In this document: in pieces, positions 16,504-24,365 of the stretch
How positions within the stretch are numbered: position 1 is the stretch's first letter
Layout: every line of letters begins with the position of its first letter
From: JAOZHU01 sp964632845
GTDB lineage: Archaea; Thermoproteota; Bathyarchaeia; Bathyarchaeales; Bathycorpusculaceae
NCBI GenBank assembly: GCA_964632845.1
Contig: CAZWDU010000009.1
Location: 1 to 64,000, forward strand
DNA length: 64,000 nucleotides
Direction: 5' to 3'
Made by a program: the position numbers and the translations under genes
Notes under the pieces: model-generated
Database searches by the model: none
The model's input: the letters and a program-made list of their open reading frames with translations, nothing else
Told to the model about the DNA's origin: nothing

Positions 16504-17616
16504 CTAAATTGCGTTGCTCTTACTAGCGTTCTGTATAAGCGTAAGCCATTTGTTCTTTCCTTCGACTTTAATGCCACACGCTTCTGCTGGAGTTTTACCG
16601 AGTGCCTCATGCTCTCTTATGAAATTATGGTATAGCTGGTATCCTTGCAGAATTGGTGTGCGTCTCTTCTTTAATCCACGCATTGTTTTTTCTCGGTCTC
16701 GGATTTCACCGTTTAACCGTTCCATTTTGTTATTGTTGTGGACTTTGCCTTTTAACGTGATTTTGCGTATGTGTTTTGTGCCTTCATAGACTTGTTGGCA
16801 AGCTAAAGAGTAAGATGTCAAGCCATCGGTTATGAGGGTTTTTGGTTGTTTCGCCATTAACCGTTTAGCTCTGAAAAATAGTGTTCTTGCATCGTGTTTT
16901 TCTTTTGTTTCTGCCATTTCTTGAGCTATCCAGAAGCGTGTTTCATCATCCATCATGGCAAACAGATATTTCATGTTGCCCTTCACTTTTAGGTATAATT
17001 CGTCTGCTCTCCATGTGTCGCTTACGTTTGGTTTTAGTTTTTCAACGTAGTTTTCCATTAATCGAATATACTTGCGAACCCAGCGCAGAACGGTTGAATG
17101 GTCAACGTTTACGCCTTGCAGTTTGAGGAATTTCTGAACATTTCTGTATGATTCTCCTGTGAAGTAGAGTTGCATTGCTGAGGTTATGACTTGTGGTGTG
17201 GCTCTCATTTTCTCGAAGCCTATGTTTATTGAGAACCGTTTACCGCATGACTTGCAGAGGTAACGCTGTATGTCTCCGTGTTTGTTGTGGCGTACTGCGT
17301 TTTTGACTATTTCAGAGGAACCGCAGTATTGACAGTTTTGAATGTTCAGTTCAGGTATTACTCTGCTTATTGCTACCTCTGCTCTTATGGATTTGGAAAA
17401 CTCGATTGCGTGAATGTGCTTGCACTTGACATGGCGATATTTGTTGTCTGGGCACTCGCAACCCCATTCTCCGTCAACCTTGCTTATGATGTACTCTCCC
17501 TTGCCACTCTGAGACTTAACCGTGTAAGTGAAATCGGCTATGCGCTTAACTTGACCGTCAAGCTTTGCGATTGCTTGACCGCGTTCTTCTCTTGTGGTTG
17601 TTAGCCGAAGCGTCAT
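16504..17616 (-). CDS. DDE transposase with N-terminal SWIM zinc finger (IS6/IS240-like catalytic domain)
   Basis: 370 aa from ATG 17616 (a GTG at 17625 is possible). Residues ~45-75 hold a SWIM-type finger CECPDNKYRHVKCKHIHA. A zinc ribbon follows (CQYCGSSEI ... CKSCGKRF, ~95-130), then an HTH-like region (YRNVQKFLKLQGVNVDHSTV) and the catalytic core with Asp in WRADELYLKVKG, Asp in ITDGLTSYS and Glu in KMERLNGEIRDREKT. The reading frame appears intact. Its promoter (TTATATAATTAGG, ~17647-17657) overlaps two TTAGGTACCTAA-type boxes, so transposition is probably repressed by the divergent AbrB-like protein. I could not find short terminal repeats for this gene alone. Confidence 0.85.
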   Translation of the reverse strand: MTLRLTTTREERGQAIAKLDGQVKRIADFTYTVKSQSGKGEYIISKVDGEWGCECPDNKYRHVKCKHIHAIEFSKSIRAEVAISRVIPELNIQNCQYCGSSEIVKNAVRHNKHGDIQRYLCKSCGKRFSINIGFEKMRATPQVITSAMQLYFTGESYRNVQKFLKLQGVNVDHSTVLRWVRKYIRLMENYVEKLKPNVSDTWRADELYLKVKGNMKYLFAMMDDETRFWIAQEMAETKEKHDARTLFFRAKRLMAKQPKTLITDGLTSYSLACQQVYEGTKHIRKITLKGKVHNNNKMERLNGEIRDREKTMRGLKKRRTPILQGYQLYHNFIREHEALGKTPAEACGIKVEGKNKWLTLIQNASKSNAI

Positions 17617-17617
17617 T

Positions 17618-17629
17618 TTAGGCACCTAA
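17618..17629. promoter_or_regulatory. Operator box 1, TTAGGCACCTAA
   Basis: One mismatch from the palindrome TTAGGTACCTAA. It sits at the expected transcript start of the transposase gene, just before its ATG. Confidence 0.6.
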
Positions 17630-17636
17630 AATACCA

Positions 17637-17648
17637 TTAGGTACCTAA
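17637..17648. promoter_or_regulatory. Operator box 2, TTAGGTACCTAA
   Basis: A perfect 12-bp palindrome, directly downstream of the transposase TATA box. Binding here would block the transposase promoter. Confidence 0.65.
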
Positions 17649-17660
17649 TTATATAAGCGT

Positions 17661-17672
17661 TTCGGTACCTAA
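17661..17672. promoter_or_regulatory. Operator box 3, TTCGGTACCTAA
   Basis: Lies immediately upstream of the TATA box (TTATATATG, ~17677-17685) of the AbrB-like gene, between the two divergent promoters. Confidence 0.6.
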
Positions 17673-17705
17673 ATTCTTATATATGCGCAACTATTCAATA
17701 ATAGA

Positions 17706-17717
17706 GTAGGTGCCTAA
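17706..17717. promoter_or_regulatory. Operator box 4, GTAGGTGCCTAA
   Basis: Covers the expected transcript start of the AbrB-like gene, two bases before its ATG, which fits autoregulation. Confidence 0.55.
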
Positions 17718-17719
17718 GA

Positions 17720-17905
17720 ATGAAACTTCAAGAACAACTATCGCGTAAAGTTAAAGGAAAAACTTATCCTAAATATGTGCTTACTATTCCTCCAAAAAAT
17801 ATTGACGAGTTAGGATGGCAAAAAGGCACAGACTTAGAAGTTTGCATTGAAGGCAATAAATTGGTGATAAAACCAAAAAAAGAAGAAAAAACGGTTAAAC
17901 AATAG
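17720..17905 (+). CDS. AbrB/SpoVT-like DNA-binding protein
   Basis: 61 aa. The swapped-hairpin AbrB pattern is clear: KYVLTIPPKNIDELGWQKG then DLEVCIEGNKLVIKP, followed by a Lys/Glu-rich end. Such proteins are dimeric transcription regulators or antitoxins. The gene is divergent from the transposase, and its 3' end overlaps the convergent Ntn-hydrolase gene by 11 bases. Palindromic boxes at its own promoter, the transposase promoter and the Ntn-hydrolase promoter make it the natural candidate for the shared repressor; that link is inference. Confidence 0.8.
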   Translation: MKLQEQLSRKVKGKTYPKYVLTIPPKNIDELGWQKGTDLEVCIEGNKLVIKPKKEEKTVKQ

Positions 17906-18779
17906 GTGTTTGGCTTTCAGGGTTAGATTGCGCTTGCGTTTGAGGCTTTGGTTTAAAGAACTCAAGTACTGCGTTGCTGAGTTCTGCTAATTTAGCCTTT
18001 TCTAGTTTTAAGATTTCATCGAGTTTGTCATCAAGTTGTTTCATGAAATCTTTGTTGGCAGATAACTCTTGTATTCGCGGCTTGAACTCTCCACTCAGGG
18101 GATTTTCGAGAAAGAGGATGAGTAAATCGGTGTATCGTCCTACACCTTGCACTCTCTCAGAGGCTTTTTTAGCCATATACACTCTTGGGATTGATACGAC
18201 AGCTGGAAAACGACGGGAATAGCCGAGTTTGGTCAATTCAGGAAATGCGAGATAATCGCCACTACCTATCGTAGCAAATCCTAGTGAGTCCTGTAGCCAA
18301 TATTGTCCATCTTGGTCTATTACGTATAAGTGTGCTTCTTTTGTTTCTTCTATCCCCACAATTATGAACTGAAACTGAAGGGGATACTTGCAGTTATTCA
18401 CTTCTGCTATGGCATTAGTAACTGCTACTTCAGGTTTTACATTTAGCTTGTCAAAAGTTATGTTATACTTGAAAAGGATGTTATTCTCTATCCATTGTTG
18501 TTTGAGGGCTATACATTCGGCACGGATAAGTTCCACAATATCGACAATCTTTACTGGTTTTTCGAATTTACTTGTCTTTGCCCTAACTTTTTCGAGAAGT
18601 GCATCAGAGGTTAAAGAATCATTTGACGATTGCAGTGCCATGCAGTAACCTGTCATAAACGTAATTTTTGAAGTGTGTCCTTCGAACTGAATACCAGCAG
18701 AGACAAGTCTGTCTGCACATACAACGATTGCGGGAGCAGGCATATCAAGGTCACAAATTGCTGCAATACCTACTGTCAC
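17895..18779 (-). CDS. Proteasome-like Ntn-hydrolase homologue
   Basis: 294 aa from GTG 18779. This start is favoured over an in-frame GTG at 18857: GGGGAG lies 9 bases before it, and a TATA box (TTTTATATCC, ~18832-18843) and an operator box fall inside the longer frame. The chosen protein begins with Met followed by TVGIAAICD, so after Met removal a Thr would be the N-terminal nucleophile, as in HslV and proteasome beta subunits. IVVCADRLVS and SKITFM fit the proteasome-like fold (Asp17/Lys33 positions). A ~100-residue C-terminal extension ends in a Pro/Gln-rich tail. It is a stand-alone gene in a mobile-looking segment; function unknown. Confidence 0.65.
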   Translation of the reverse strand: MTVGIAAICDLDMPAPAIVVCADRLVSAGIQFEGHTSKITFMTGYCMALQSSNDSLTSDALLEKVRAKTSKFEKPVKIVDIVELIRAECIALKQQWIENNILFKYNITFDKLNVKPEVAVTNAIAEVNNCKYPLQFQFIIVGIEETKEAHLYVIDQDGQYWLQDSLGFATIGSGDYLAFPELTKLGYSRRFPAVVSIPRVYMAKKASERVQGVGRYTDLLILFLENPLSGEFKPRIQELSANKDFMKQLDDKLDEILKLEKAKLAELSNAVLEFFKPKPQTQAQSNPESQTPIV

Positions 18780-18808
18780 AGGTTTTAACTCCCCTAACAA
18801 TTTGTTTT

Positions 18809-18820
18809 TTAGGTACCTAT
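18809..18820. promoter_or_regulatory. Operator box 5, TTAGGTACCTAT
   Basis: One mismatch from TTAGGTACCTAA. It lies ~25 bases downstream of the Ntn-hydrolase TATA box, at the expected transcript start and upstream of the chosen GTG start. Confidence 0.6.
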
Positions 18821-18831
18821 TAGGTCGTTTC

Positions 18832-18843
18832 GGATATAAAAGA
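18832..18843 (-). promoter_or_regulatory. TATA box of the Ntn-hydrolase gene
   Basis: Minus strand reads TCTTTTATATCC. Its distance to operator box 5 and to GTG 18779 fits a short leader and argues against the longer reading frame. Confidence 0.5.
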
Positions 18844-18893
18844 TTTTGCTCTAACACTCAGAATTACCCCCTATGATGTACGTAGTAATGTTA

Positions 18894-18952
18894 TCACCCG
18901 CAACGCACCACCTAGAAAAATTTGACGAATAACCCGATAACTCACCAGAACC
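18894..18952 (-). repeat. 59-bp inverted repeat, right copy
   Basis: Begins TCACCCGCAACGCACCACCT and ends ACTCACCAGAACC, the exact reverse complement of 15582-15640. Its last bases run into the truncated glycosyltransferase frame. Confidence 0.9.
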
Positions 18953-19942
18953 GCTGAGACTTATCGCGAATTCCTAAAAATCTTCGACCCCGTAGTCATA
19001 CCCAAAGCAGACATCACAACAAAACCACGCGCCTGCAACTACGGCTTGCTAAGAGCAAAAGGCAAATACTGCGTTATATTCGACGCAGAAGACAACCCTG
19101 ACGAAGACCAAGTGAAAAACGCCGCCGTAACCTTTGCAAACATGCCACAAGACATTATCTGCCTCCAGTCAAAACTGAACTTTTACAATGCTCATGAGAA
19201 CGTGTTGACAGGTTGGTTCTCCATAGAATACTCCTACTGGTACGACTACTACCTGCAAGGTCTCGACCGAGTCGATGTACCCATACCATTAGGCGGCACA
19301 AGCAACCACTTCAGAGTTGAACAACTGCGCGAACTCGGCGGCTGGGACCCCTACAACGTAACTGAAGACGCGGACATCGGCATACGCCTCTCCCGAAGAA
19401 AACTGAAAACAGCCATGATAGACTGCTACACCTACGAAGAAGCCACCGTCAAACTCGGCAGTTGGATTCGCCAAAGGTCACGCTGGTACAAAGGACACAC
19501 GCAAACGTACCTCGTGCACATGCGACATCCGATAAAGCTTCTCCAAGACTTGGGCTGGCGAAAATTCCTCCTGTTCCAATTCACGTTCGGCGGCGGCATC
19601 TACATGCCCATAATCAACCCGTTCCTCTGGGCTATAACCGCCGTTGGCATTTTTGCGCCGTGGGCGTTCAGCAACCTATTCCTTTTGCCCATACAGTCAA
19701 TATGCATATTCAACCTTGTAGTCGGCAACCTATCCTTCCTATTCCTGTACGTGTGGACATGCATAAAACAGAAACGCAACTACTTCATTCCCTTAGCCTT
19801 AACCATGCCCCTCTACTGGGTGCTGATAAGCGTAGCCGCTTGGCGCGGACTGCTACAGCTAATCACGCGACCCTTCTACTGGGAAAAAACCCTGCATGGC
19901 GTCTCTAAAGAAGTAAACAATGAAAAGCCGCAGTTAAACTGA
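18941..19942 (+). pseudogene. GT2 processive glycosyltransferase, 5'-truncated at the inverted repeat
   Basis: The frame is open from 18941 (just after a stop inside the repeat) to 19942, ~333 codons; a TTG at 19046 could serve as an internal start. Seen: IFDAEDNPDEDQ (the DxD-type metal site), PLGGTSNHFRVEQL, TEDADIGIRLS (catalytic Asp) and RQRSRWYKGHTQT (QxxRW-like), then three C-terminal membrane helices. These are cellulose-synthase-like GT2 motifs. The N-terminal membrane helices and the first ~100 residues of the GT-A domain (nucleotide-binding YNE and DDSTD motifs) are absent. The product is probably not functional unless the missing part is supplied by rearrangement. Confidence 0.8.
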
Positions 19943-21034
19943 GATTTCCTCCATCAATCCTGCCTCAGGATACGCAAAAACATGCGCCTTTTCTGGTTCA
20001 AAATTTAACGTAACCGCTGTGCCAATGTTCATCCATGTCTCCGCCAGCGACGGCTTAATAACAACAACAGAATCCTGACTCTCCAACCTGATAACGTATC
20101 TGATGAATGTTCCTTCAAAAGTAACTTTCTCTACCTTTCCCCTCAAAGCGTTTTTGCGCTTGTGCGTTCCCACTTCAACCGCGAATATTTCAGGTCGAAT
20201 AGCTAAAATCGCTCTTTCGCCTTTTTTGAAGTCTTCGCCAACTGCAGCAACTTTAACCTCGCCGCGCAGCTCTATAACTAGAGCTCCATCATTTGAATCC
20301 GCCACTGAGCCTTCAAGAAAGTTAGATTCTCCGATGAAATGTGCAACAAACAAGCTGTTCGGGTGCAAATAAAGCTCCTGCGGCGCGCCCACCTGTACAA
20401 TTTTTCCCTTCTTCATCACCGCGATTCTATCTGAGATCGACATAGCTTCAGCTTGGTCATGTGTAACGTGAATCGCGGTTAAATTCAAGTCTTTGGCCAT
20501 CTTCCTGATTTCATAGCGTATTTCGTTTCGCACTTTAGCATCCAACTGCCCCAACGGCTCATCTAACAGCAATGTTTTTGCGCCTGCTGCCAACGCCCGC
20601 GCAACTGCTATTCTCTGCATCATGCCGCCGCTTAACTCGTTAGGATACGCATCCAACCGCTCATGTAACTTAACTAGCTCAAGCACTTCATCGCCTATGG
20701 TTTCCGCCTCTTTCAGGTCGTAGTTTTTAACTCTAGGTCCATACAGCACGTTTTCCCAAACAGTCATGTGCGGAAACAACGCAAAAGTTTGAAACACAAA
20801 ACCAATGTCGCGGTCTTCAGGCGGAACGTTATCCACGCGCTTGTCGCCGATGTAGATTTCGCCGCTGTTCGGCTCAATCAACCCTGCTATTAATCTCAGC
20901 AAAGTGGTTTTTCCACATCCGCTGGGTCCAAGCAGAGAAAAGTACTCTTGGTCGCGTATGTGCAAGTTGATGTTGTCTAGAGCTGTGATTTCCCCGAATT
21001 TTTTCGTCAAATTACTTATGCGCACATCAGGCAT
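19934..21034 (-). CDS. ABC importer ATPase (iron/thiamine/tungstate type)
   Basis: 366 aa. Walker A GPSGCGKTT (~37-45), Q-loop FVFQTFALFP, signature NELSGGMMQRIAVARAL, Walker B KTLLLDEPLGQLD and H-loop HVTHDQAEA are all intact. Residues ~240-360 form TOBE-type domains as in PotA/FbpC/WtpC. It energises the two-domain permease encoded directly upstream (61-base gap). The substrate cannot be told, because no binding-protein gene is nearby. The 3' end overlaps the convergent glycosyltransferase fragment by 9 bases. Confidence 0.9.
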   Translation of the reverse strand: MPDVRISNLTKKFGEITALDNINLHIRDQEYFSLLGPSGCGKTTLLRLIAGLIEPNSGEIYIGDKRVDNVPPEDRDIGFVFQTFALFPHMTVWENVLYGPRVKNYDLKEAETIGDEVLELVKLHERLDAYPNELSGGMMQRIAVARALAAGAKTLLLDEPLGQLDAKVRNEIRYEIRKMAKDLNLTAIHVTHDQAEAMSISDRIAVMKKGKIVQVGAPQELYLHPNSLFVAHFIGESNFLEGSVADSNDGALVIELRGEVKVAAVGEDFKKGERAILAIRPEIFAVEVGTHKRKNALRGKVEKVTFEGTFIRYVIRLESQDSVVVIKPSLAETWMNIGTAVTLNFEPEKAHVFAYPEAGLMEEISV

Positions 21035-21094
21035 TGCTTAACTTCCCTTTTTTCATTTTTATAGTTATGATGTTGAATGTTATAAACTGCCGTG

Positions 21095-22771
21095 TCAATA
21101 CCTCCCCTTTCCTCTGGTCAGAAGCCGTAGCACGAAAAGAATTAGGAACGACAGCAGCACAAGCAGACCGCAGCCCAAGCCAACTTCTAGCGAAGTAGCA
21201 GGCACAACGCCTTTCACCCAGTCAACTATAACTACAGGCGCAGTGCGTAAACTTGTCACGACAGCCAATGTTGCGCCTGTTTCGCTTACGCTTCGCGTGA
21301 AAACCATAATCGCGCCTGAAAGGATAGAATACTTGGTCAACGGCATAATTATTGTTGTGAACACGCTGAAAGGCTTGGCACCCAGCGTTCGCGCAGCCTC
21401 TTCCACGTCCATGCTTATCCGCTCAAACGCCGCCGACATTGCCTTCACAATATACGGGTAAGTAATCGCCAAATGCGCAAAAATCAGTAGCAGCATTTCG
21501 GGTATGAATGGGAAGCTTTCCTTCCAAAAGAACTTCAGCGAAACGCCTAAAGCTATTGACGGCACAATCAACGGAATATTAACCAAAATATCCAGCAACG
21601 CGGAAGGCGACTTCCCAAGCTTTTTACGCGCGATTAATATTGCCATCGGCAGCCCAATGATGAAGCCTAAAACGGTTACGATTGCTCCAAGACCGTACGA
21701 CAGCAGCAGGCTTTGCCAGTAATCGCTCCACACGCCTGCACCTGAAAACGCTGCGGGTAACACTCCAGTGAAAACTGCTTGAAAAGCTGGCAACGCCACA
21801 AAAAGCGATGGTACTAACACTATCACCACGAAAACTACAAGTGTGACACTGTTTCTGGAAATTTCGGCTTTAGAATAGCTCAGTTTTCTTTCGATGTTAG
21901 GCCAGATGCCCTTAAACGGCAACTTCAATTTTGAACCGAAAATGCGGATTAAAGCAAAAATCGTGCAGGATATAGCTATCAAAATTACGCTTGCGAACAC
22001 AGTTGCGCCTTCATACAGTGCTGGAGATGCAACTGCAAACTCGTTTTTCATGTTCTGAAGGAAAACAGGACCATTTTCGAAGACCCCTGCAACGATGAAC
22101 GTTGCCCCAGTCTCCGAAAGCGACCTCGCAAAAGACAGGATGAACGCAGCTATCAGCGAAGGCTTCAGTATCGGCGACGTAACCGTGCGAAAAGCCATAA
22201 ACGGCACCGCGCCCAGCGTTCTCGAAGCCTGCTCATACTCACGTTTGTAATCAAGCAACGCGCCAACCAAAACGCGGACGACCACAGGGTACGAAAAAGT
22301 GAAGTGAAGCAGCATGACCAGCAGCCAGCCAGTTGAGATCAGTGGACCGCCGAAAAGCGACGATAAGCCTTGTTGGTCATTCCAGAAAAGCAACAGCGAG
22401 TAGCCGAGCGCGGCGGTAGGCACGATGAATGGAATGTCTGCTAACGTGTCCAGAACGTTTAGCCATTTGGATTTTCCGCGGGTGATGAGCCACGCCATGG
22501 GGATTCCAGCTACCACGTCTAACGCGGACACAAGCAACGCGATTATGAAGGAATTTGCCACTGCACTGAGCGCACGCCCCATGAGCTCTGGTTGGTCTAG
22601 GACTTGTTCGATGGTGCCCCATTTTATCACGATGCCGAGTATCGGCGGCACCAAGATGAGCACAAAGAAAAGTGTCACTGCAGCCGCGTACATTGCATAT
22701 TTTGCTGGTTTGTTGGATGATAACGCGTTAAGAGCGTCGGTGATTTTGCGCCGAAGCGGGCGGCTGCTCAT
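21095..22771 (-). CDS. Fused two-domain ABC importer permease (FbpB/ThiP type)
   Basis: 558 aa from ATG 22771 (a TTG five codons upstream is possible). There are ~12 membrane helices in two homologous halves. Each half has an EAA loop contacting the ATPase: EQASRTLGAVPFMAFRTV and EEAARTLGAKPFSVFTTI. Each also has ARSLSETGATFIV or TRSVSETGATLAV, typical of iron(III), thiamine and phosphonate permeases. It is the first gene of the unit with the ATPase. The 290 bases upstream contain no binding-protein gene; a TATA-like AAAAATATTTATG is at ~22908-22920. Confidence 0.88.
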   Translation of the reverse strand: MSSRPLRRKITDALNALSSNKPAKYAMYAAAVTLFFVLILVPPILGIVIKWGTIEQVLDQPELMGRALSAVANSFIIALLVSALDVVAGIPMAWLITRGKSKWLNVLDTLADIPFIVPTAALGYSLLLFWNDQQGLSSLFGGPLISTGWLLVMLLHFTFSYPVVVRVLVGALLDYKREYEQASRTLGAVPFMAFRTVTSPILKPSLIAAFILSFARSLSETGATFIVAGVFENGPVFLQNMKNEFAVASPALYEGATVFASVILIAISCTIFALIRIFGSKLKLPFKGIWPNIERKLSYSKAEISRNSVTLVVFVVIVLVPSLFVALPAFQAVFTGVLPAAFSGAGVWSDYWQSLLLSYGLGAIVTVLGFIIGLPMAILIARKKLGKSPSALLDILVNIPLIVPSIALGVSLKFFWKESFPFIPEMLLLIFAHLAITYPYIVKAMSAAFERISMDVEEAARTLGAKPFSVFTTIIMPLTKYSILSGAIMVFTRSVSETGATLAVVTSLRTAPVVIVDWVKGVVPATSLEVGLGCGLLVLLSFLILFVLRLLTRGKGRY

Positions 22772-23061
22772 TCTGGTTCCGTCCAATGCCCTGTGATTGC
22801 TGTTGTATCTTCAGGTTTGCTTGAAGCGTTTATTGTTTCAGATGCCCTTGTTTTCATTAAGTCATACCGCGTTTTTGTTGAATCCTTTTCAGACTTTTAT
22901 GTATAGCTCATAAATATTTTTCGTACTCCTATATGTTTAACTGCTTGAAGAACCGCGATGCTATAGACTATTTAGAATGCTGTCGCCACGTTTTGTGACA
23001 GGCTGTGGCGGCGGGCAACTTCTGCAAAAAAAGAATGGGTGGTGAACTGTTTGCTGTATTC

Positions 23062-23499
23062 TTATTGGAAGTTCAGTTCAAAGCTTATCGGAACGTTTTC
23101 GCCCCACGACTGTCTAAGCGGACAAATCTTCTGAGCAATATGGTACACTGACATAGCCTTCTTCCTTTCATGCTCGTCGTCTTTTTCCAGTTTGATGTTC
23201 ATTGTGAAGTGGATGTGCGTGAAAATCAGTTTCTCCAGCCCTTCAACATTCATTGTCACGGCTGCTTTTGTCTCCAGCTTCTTAAGCCCCAGCGTAGAGT
23301 TCCGTGCAATTAGCAGAAACAGCGTGTTCATGCAGGAAGCTAGCGAAGCCGCGAAAATTTCTTCAGGCACGCAGTAACCTTCTTTTCCGCCAAAGGCAGG
23401 AGGCGGACTCACCGTGGCAATTTGCTTGCCTTTAACCGTTACATCGCATTCGGTTCCGCTTTTCCAACTGGCAACGCCTTCAAAAAGCATTTCAGGCAT
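23062..23499 (-). CDS. OsmC/Ohr-family peroxiredoxin-like protein
   Basis: 145 aa from MPEMLFE at 23499 (ATG; an earlier start at 23514 is possible). The two family Cys sites are present: FAASLASCMNTLF (~57) and KICPLRQS (~127). CVPEEIFAASL is the conserved helix start. OsmC proteins reduce organic hydroperoxides with two thiols in the cytoplasm. It stands alone. Confidence 0.88.
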   Translation of the reverse strand: MPEMLFEGVASWKSGTECDVTVKGKQIATVSPPPAFGGKEGYCVPEEIFAASLASCMNTLFLLIARNSTLGLKKLETKAAVTMNVEGLEKLIFTHIHFTMNIKLEKDDEHERKKAMSVYHIAQKICPLRQSWGENVPISFELNFQ

Positions 23500-23572
23500 A
23501 AAAATTCCTCTCATTATGTAGTGGTGGAACGGAAATTTAACGGTTATGCGCAGGCAACCCGCACCAAGCGTG

Positions 23573-23983
23573 TCATACGCTATTGCGTTTTACGCTGTCT
23601 AATGCTGCATTGACTAGTCCATCTACTTTCTGGATGTTGCTGGTGGTTCGAGGCACGCTTACGAAAACGGCTTTTTTGAACTGTTTCCGTAGCTCGTAGG
23701 CTTTGCTCCACAGTTTCCTTAATTCGATGTTTTTCACGGCGTATTCGCCACGGAGCTGCTTGACTACCAGTTCGCTGTCAAGATGGCACGTTACTTCCTC
23801 AGCGCCAAGCGACAGTGCAGTTTCCAGCGCCAGCATCAGCGCTTCATATTCAGCTTGGTTATTAGTGCGTAAGCCGATGTATCTTGATTTTGTTGTTAAT
23901 ACTTTACCGTTTTCCGTTGTGATCAAGCAGGCTATGGCGGCTGGTCCTGGGTTGCCTCTGGCGCCTCCATCTGAAAACGTCAT
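23573..23983 (-). CDS. rnhA: Ribonuclease HI
   Basis: 136 aa. Seen: SDGGARGNPGPA with the first catalytic Asp at residue 5, NNQAEYEALMLAL with the Glu, and LDSELVVKQLRG with the second Asp. The last acidic site of the usual EADRLA helix reads KVDGLVNAALD, so an Asp is kept. It degrades RNA in RNA-DNA hybrids. The length is typical of short archaeal and bacterial RNase HI without an N-terminal hybrid-binding domain. Confidence 0.88.
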   Translation of the reverse strand: MTFSDGGARGNPGPAAIACLITTENGKVLTTKSRYIGLRTNNQAEYEALMLALETALSLGAEEVTCHLDSELVVKQLRGEYAVKNIELRKLWSKAYELRKQFKKAVFVSVPRTTSNIQKVDGLVNAALDSVKRNSV

Positions 23984-24049
23984 TACTCGTTTGTGCGTGT
24001 TTGTTCCCTCACATTGTTTTATTATAAGCTGATGCAGGTGAAAAACTGT

Positions 24050-24268
24050 TTACTTTTGGTTGTTCCACGTGTTCTTTAACATCGCAACAAAGCCTGTTTC
24101 GTCTTCTACAATGCGCTGTTTGACTTGTCGCCATGTTGCGGGGCAATTTTTGTATTCTACGCCGACGATGCCGTGGATTGTTTTGTCGATTTGCTGCCTG
24201 TTTTGAGGCGTAACCGTTATGTTGGCCTTTTGGAAAACCTCTTTGAGGTGTCTAAAGTAACAAGTCAT
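24050..24268 (-). CDS. Conserved small protein, 72 aa
   Basis: An intact small reading frame with a protein-like composition: RHLKEVFQKANITVTPQN, DKTIHGIVGVEYKNCPATW, then a basic helix. It has one Cys, no membrane segment and no known motif that I recognise. It lies between RNase HI and ApgM on the same strand with gaps of 66 and 97 bases. Confidence 0.6.
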   Translation of the reverse strand: MTCYFRHLKEVFQKANITVTPQNRQQIDKTIHGIVGVEYKNCPATWRQVKQRIVEDETGFVAMLKNTWNNQK

Positions 24269-24365
24269 AGAGAACTCCTAGGGCATAACTCTACGGGTGT
24301 ACATGTAAACTTTGTGTCTCAAGCCGTCGGCAAGATGTGGTTGCCGTTGAGCTGGTAAATGGCGG

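Larger units (their letters stand above)
15582..18952. mobile_element. 3.37-kb segment bounded by 59-bp inverted repeats
   Basis: It holds five reading frames: Doc/Fic, a 51-aa ORF, a DDE transposase, an AbrB-like protein and a proteasome-like hydrolase. The genes within share a palindromic operator. No target-site duplication is visible next to the repeats. The right end abuts a glycosyltransferase gene that has lost its beginning, and that missing part is not found to the left of 15582. It may be a transposon, an invertible segment or a site of rearrangement or misassembly. Confidence 0.65.

Noticed and set aside
18780..18857. 26-residue N-terminal extension of the Ntn-hydrolase
   Set aside because: A TATA box and an operator fall inside it, and the shorter start has a better ribosome-binding site and a Thr at position 2.
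15582..18952. Classical IS6 insertion sequence with the 59-bp repeats as its own ends
   Set aside because: IS6-type terminal repeats are much shorter and such elements carry one gene; the segment is far larger and lacks a target duplication.
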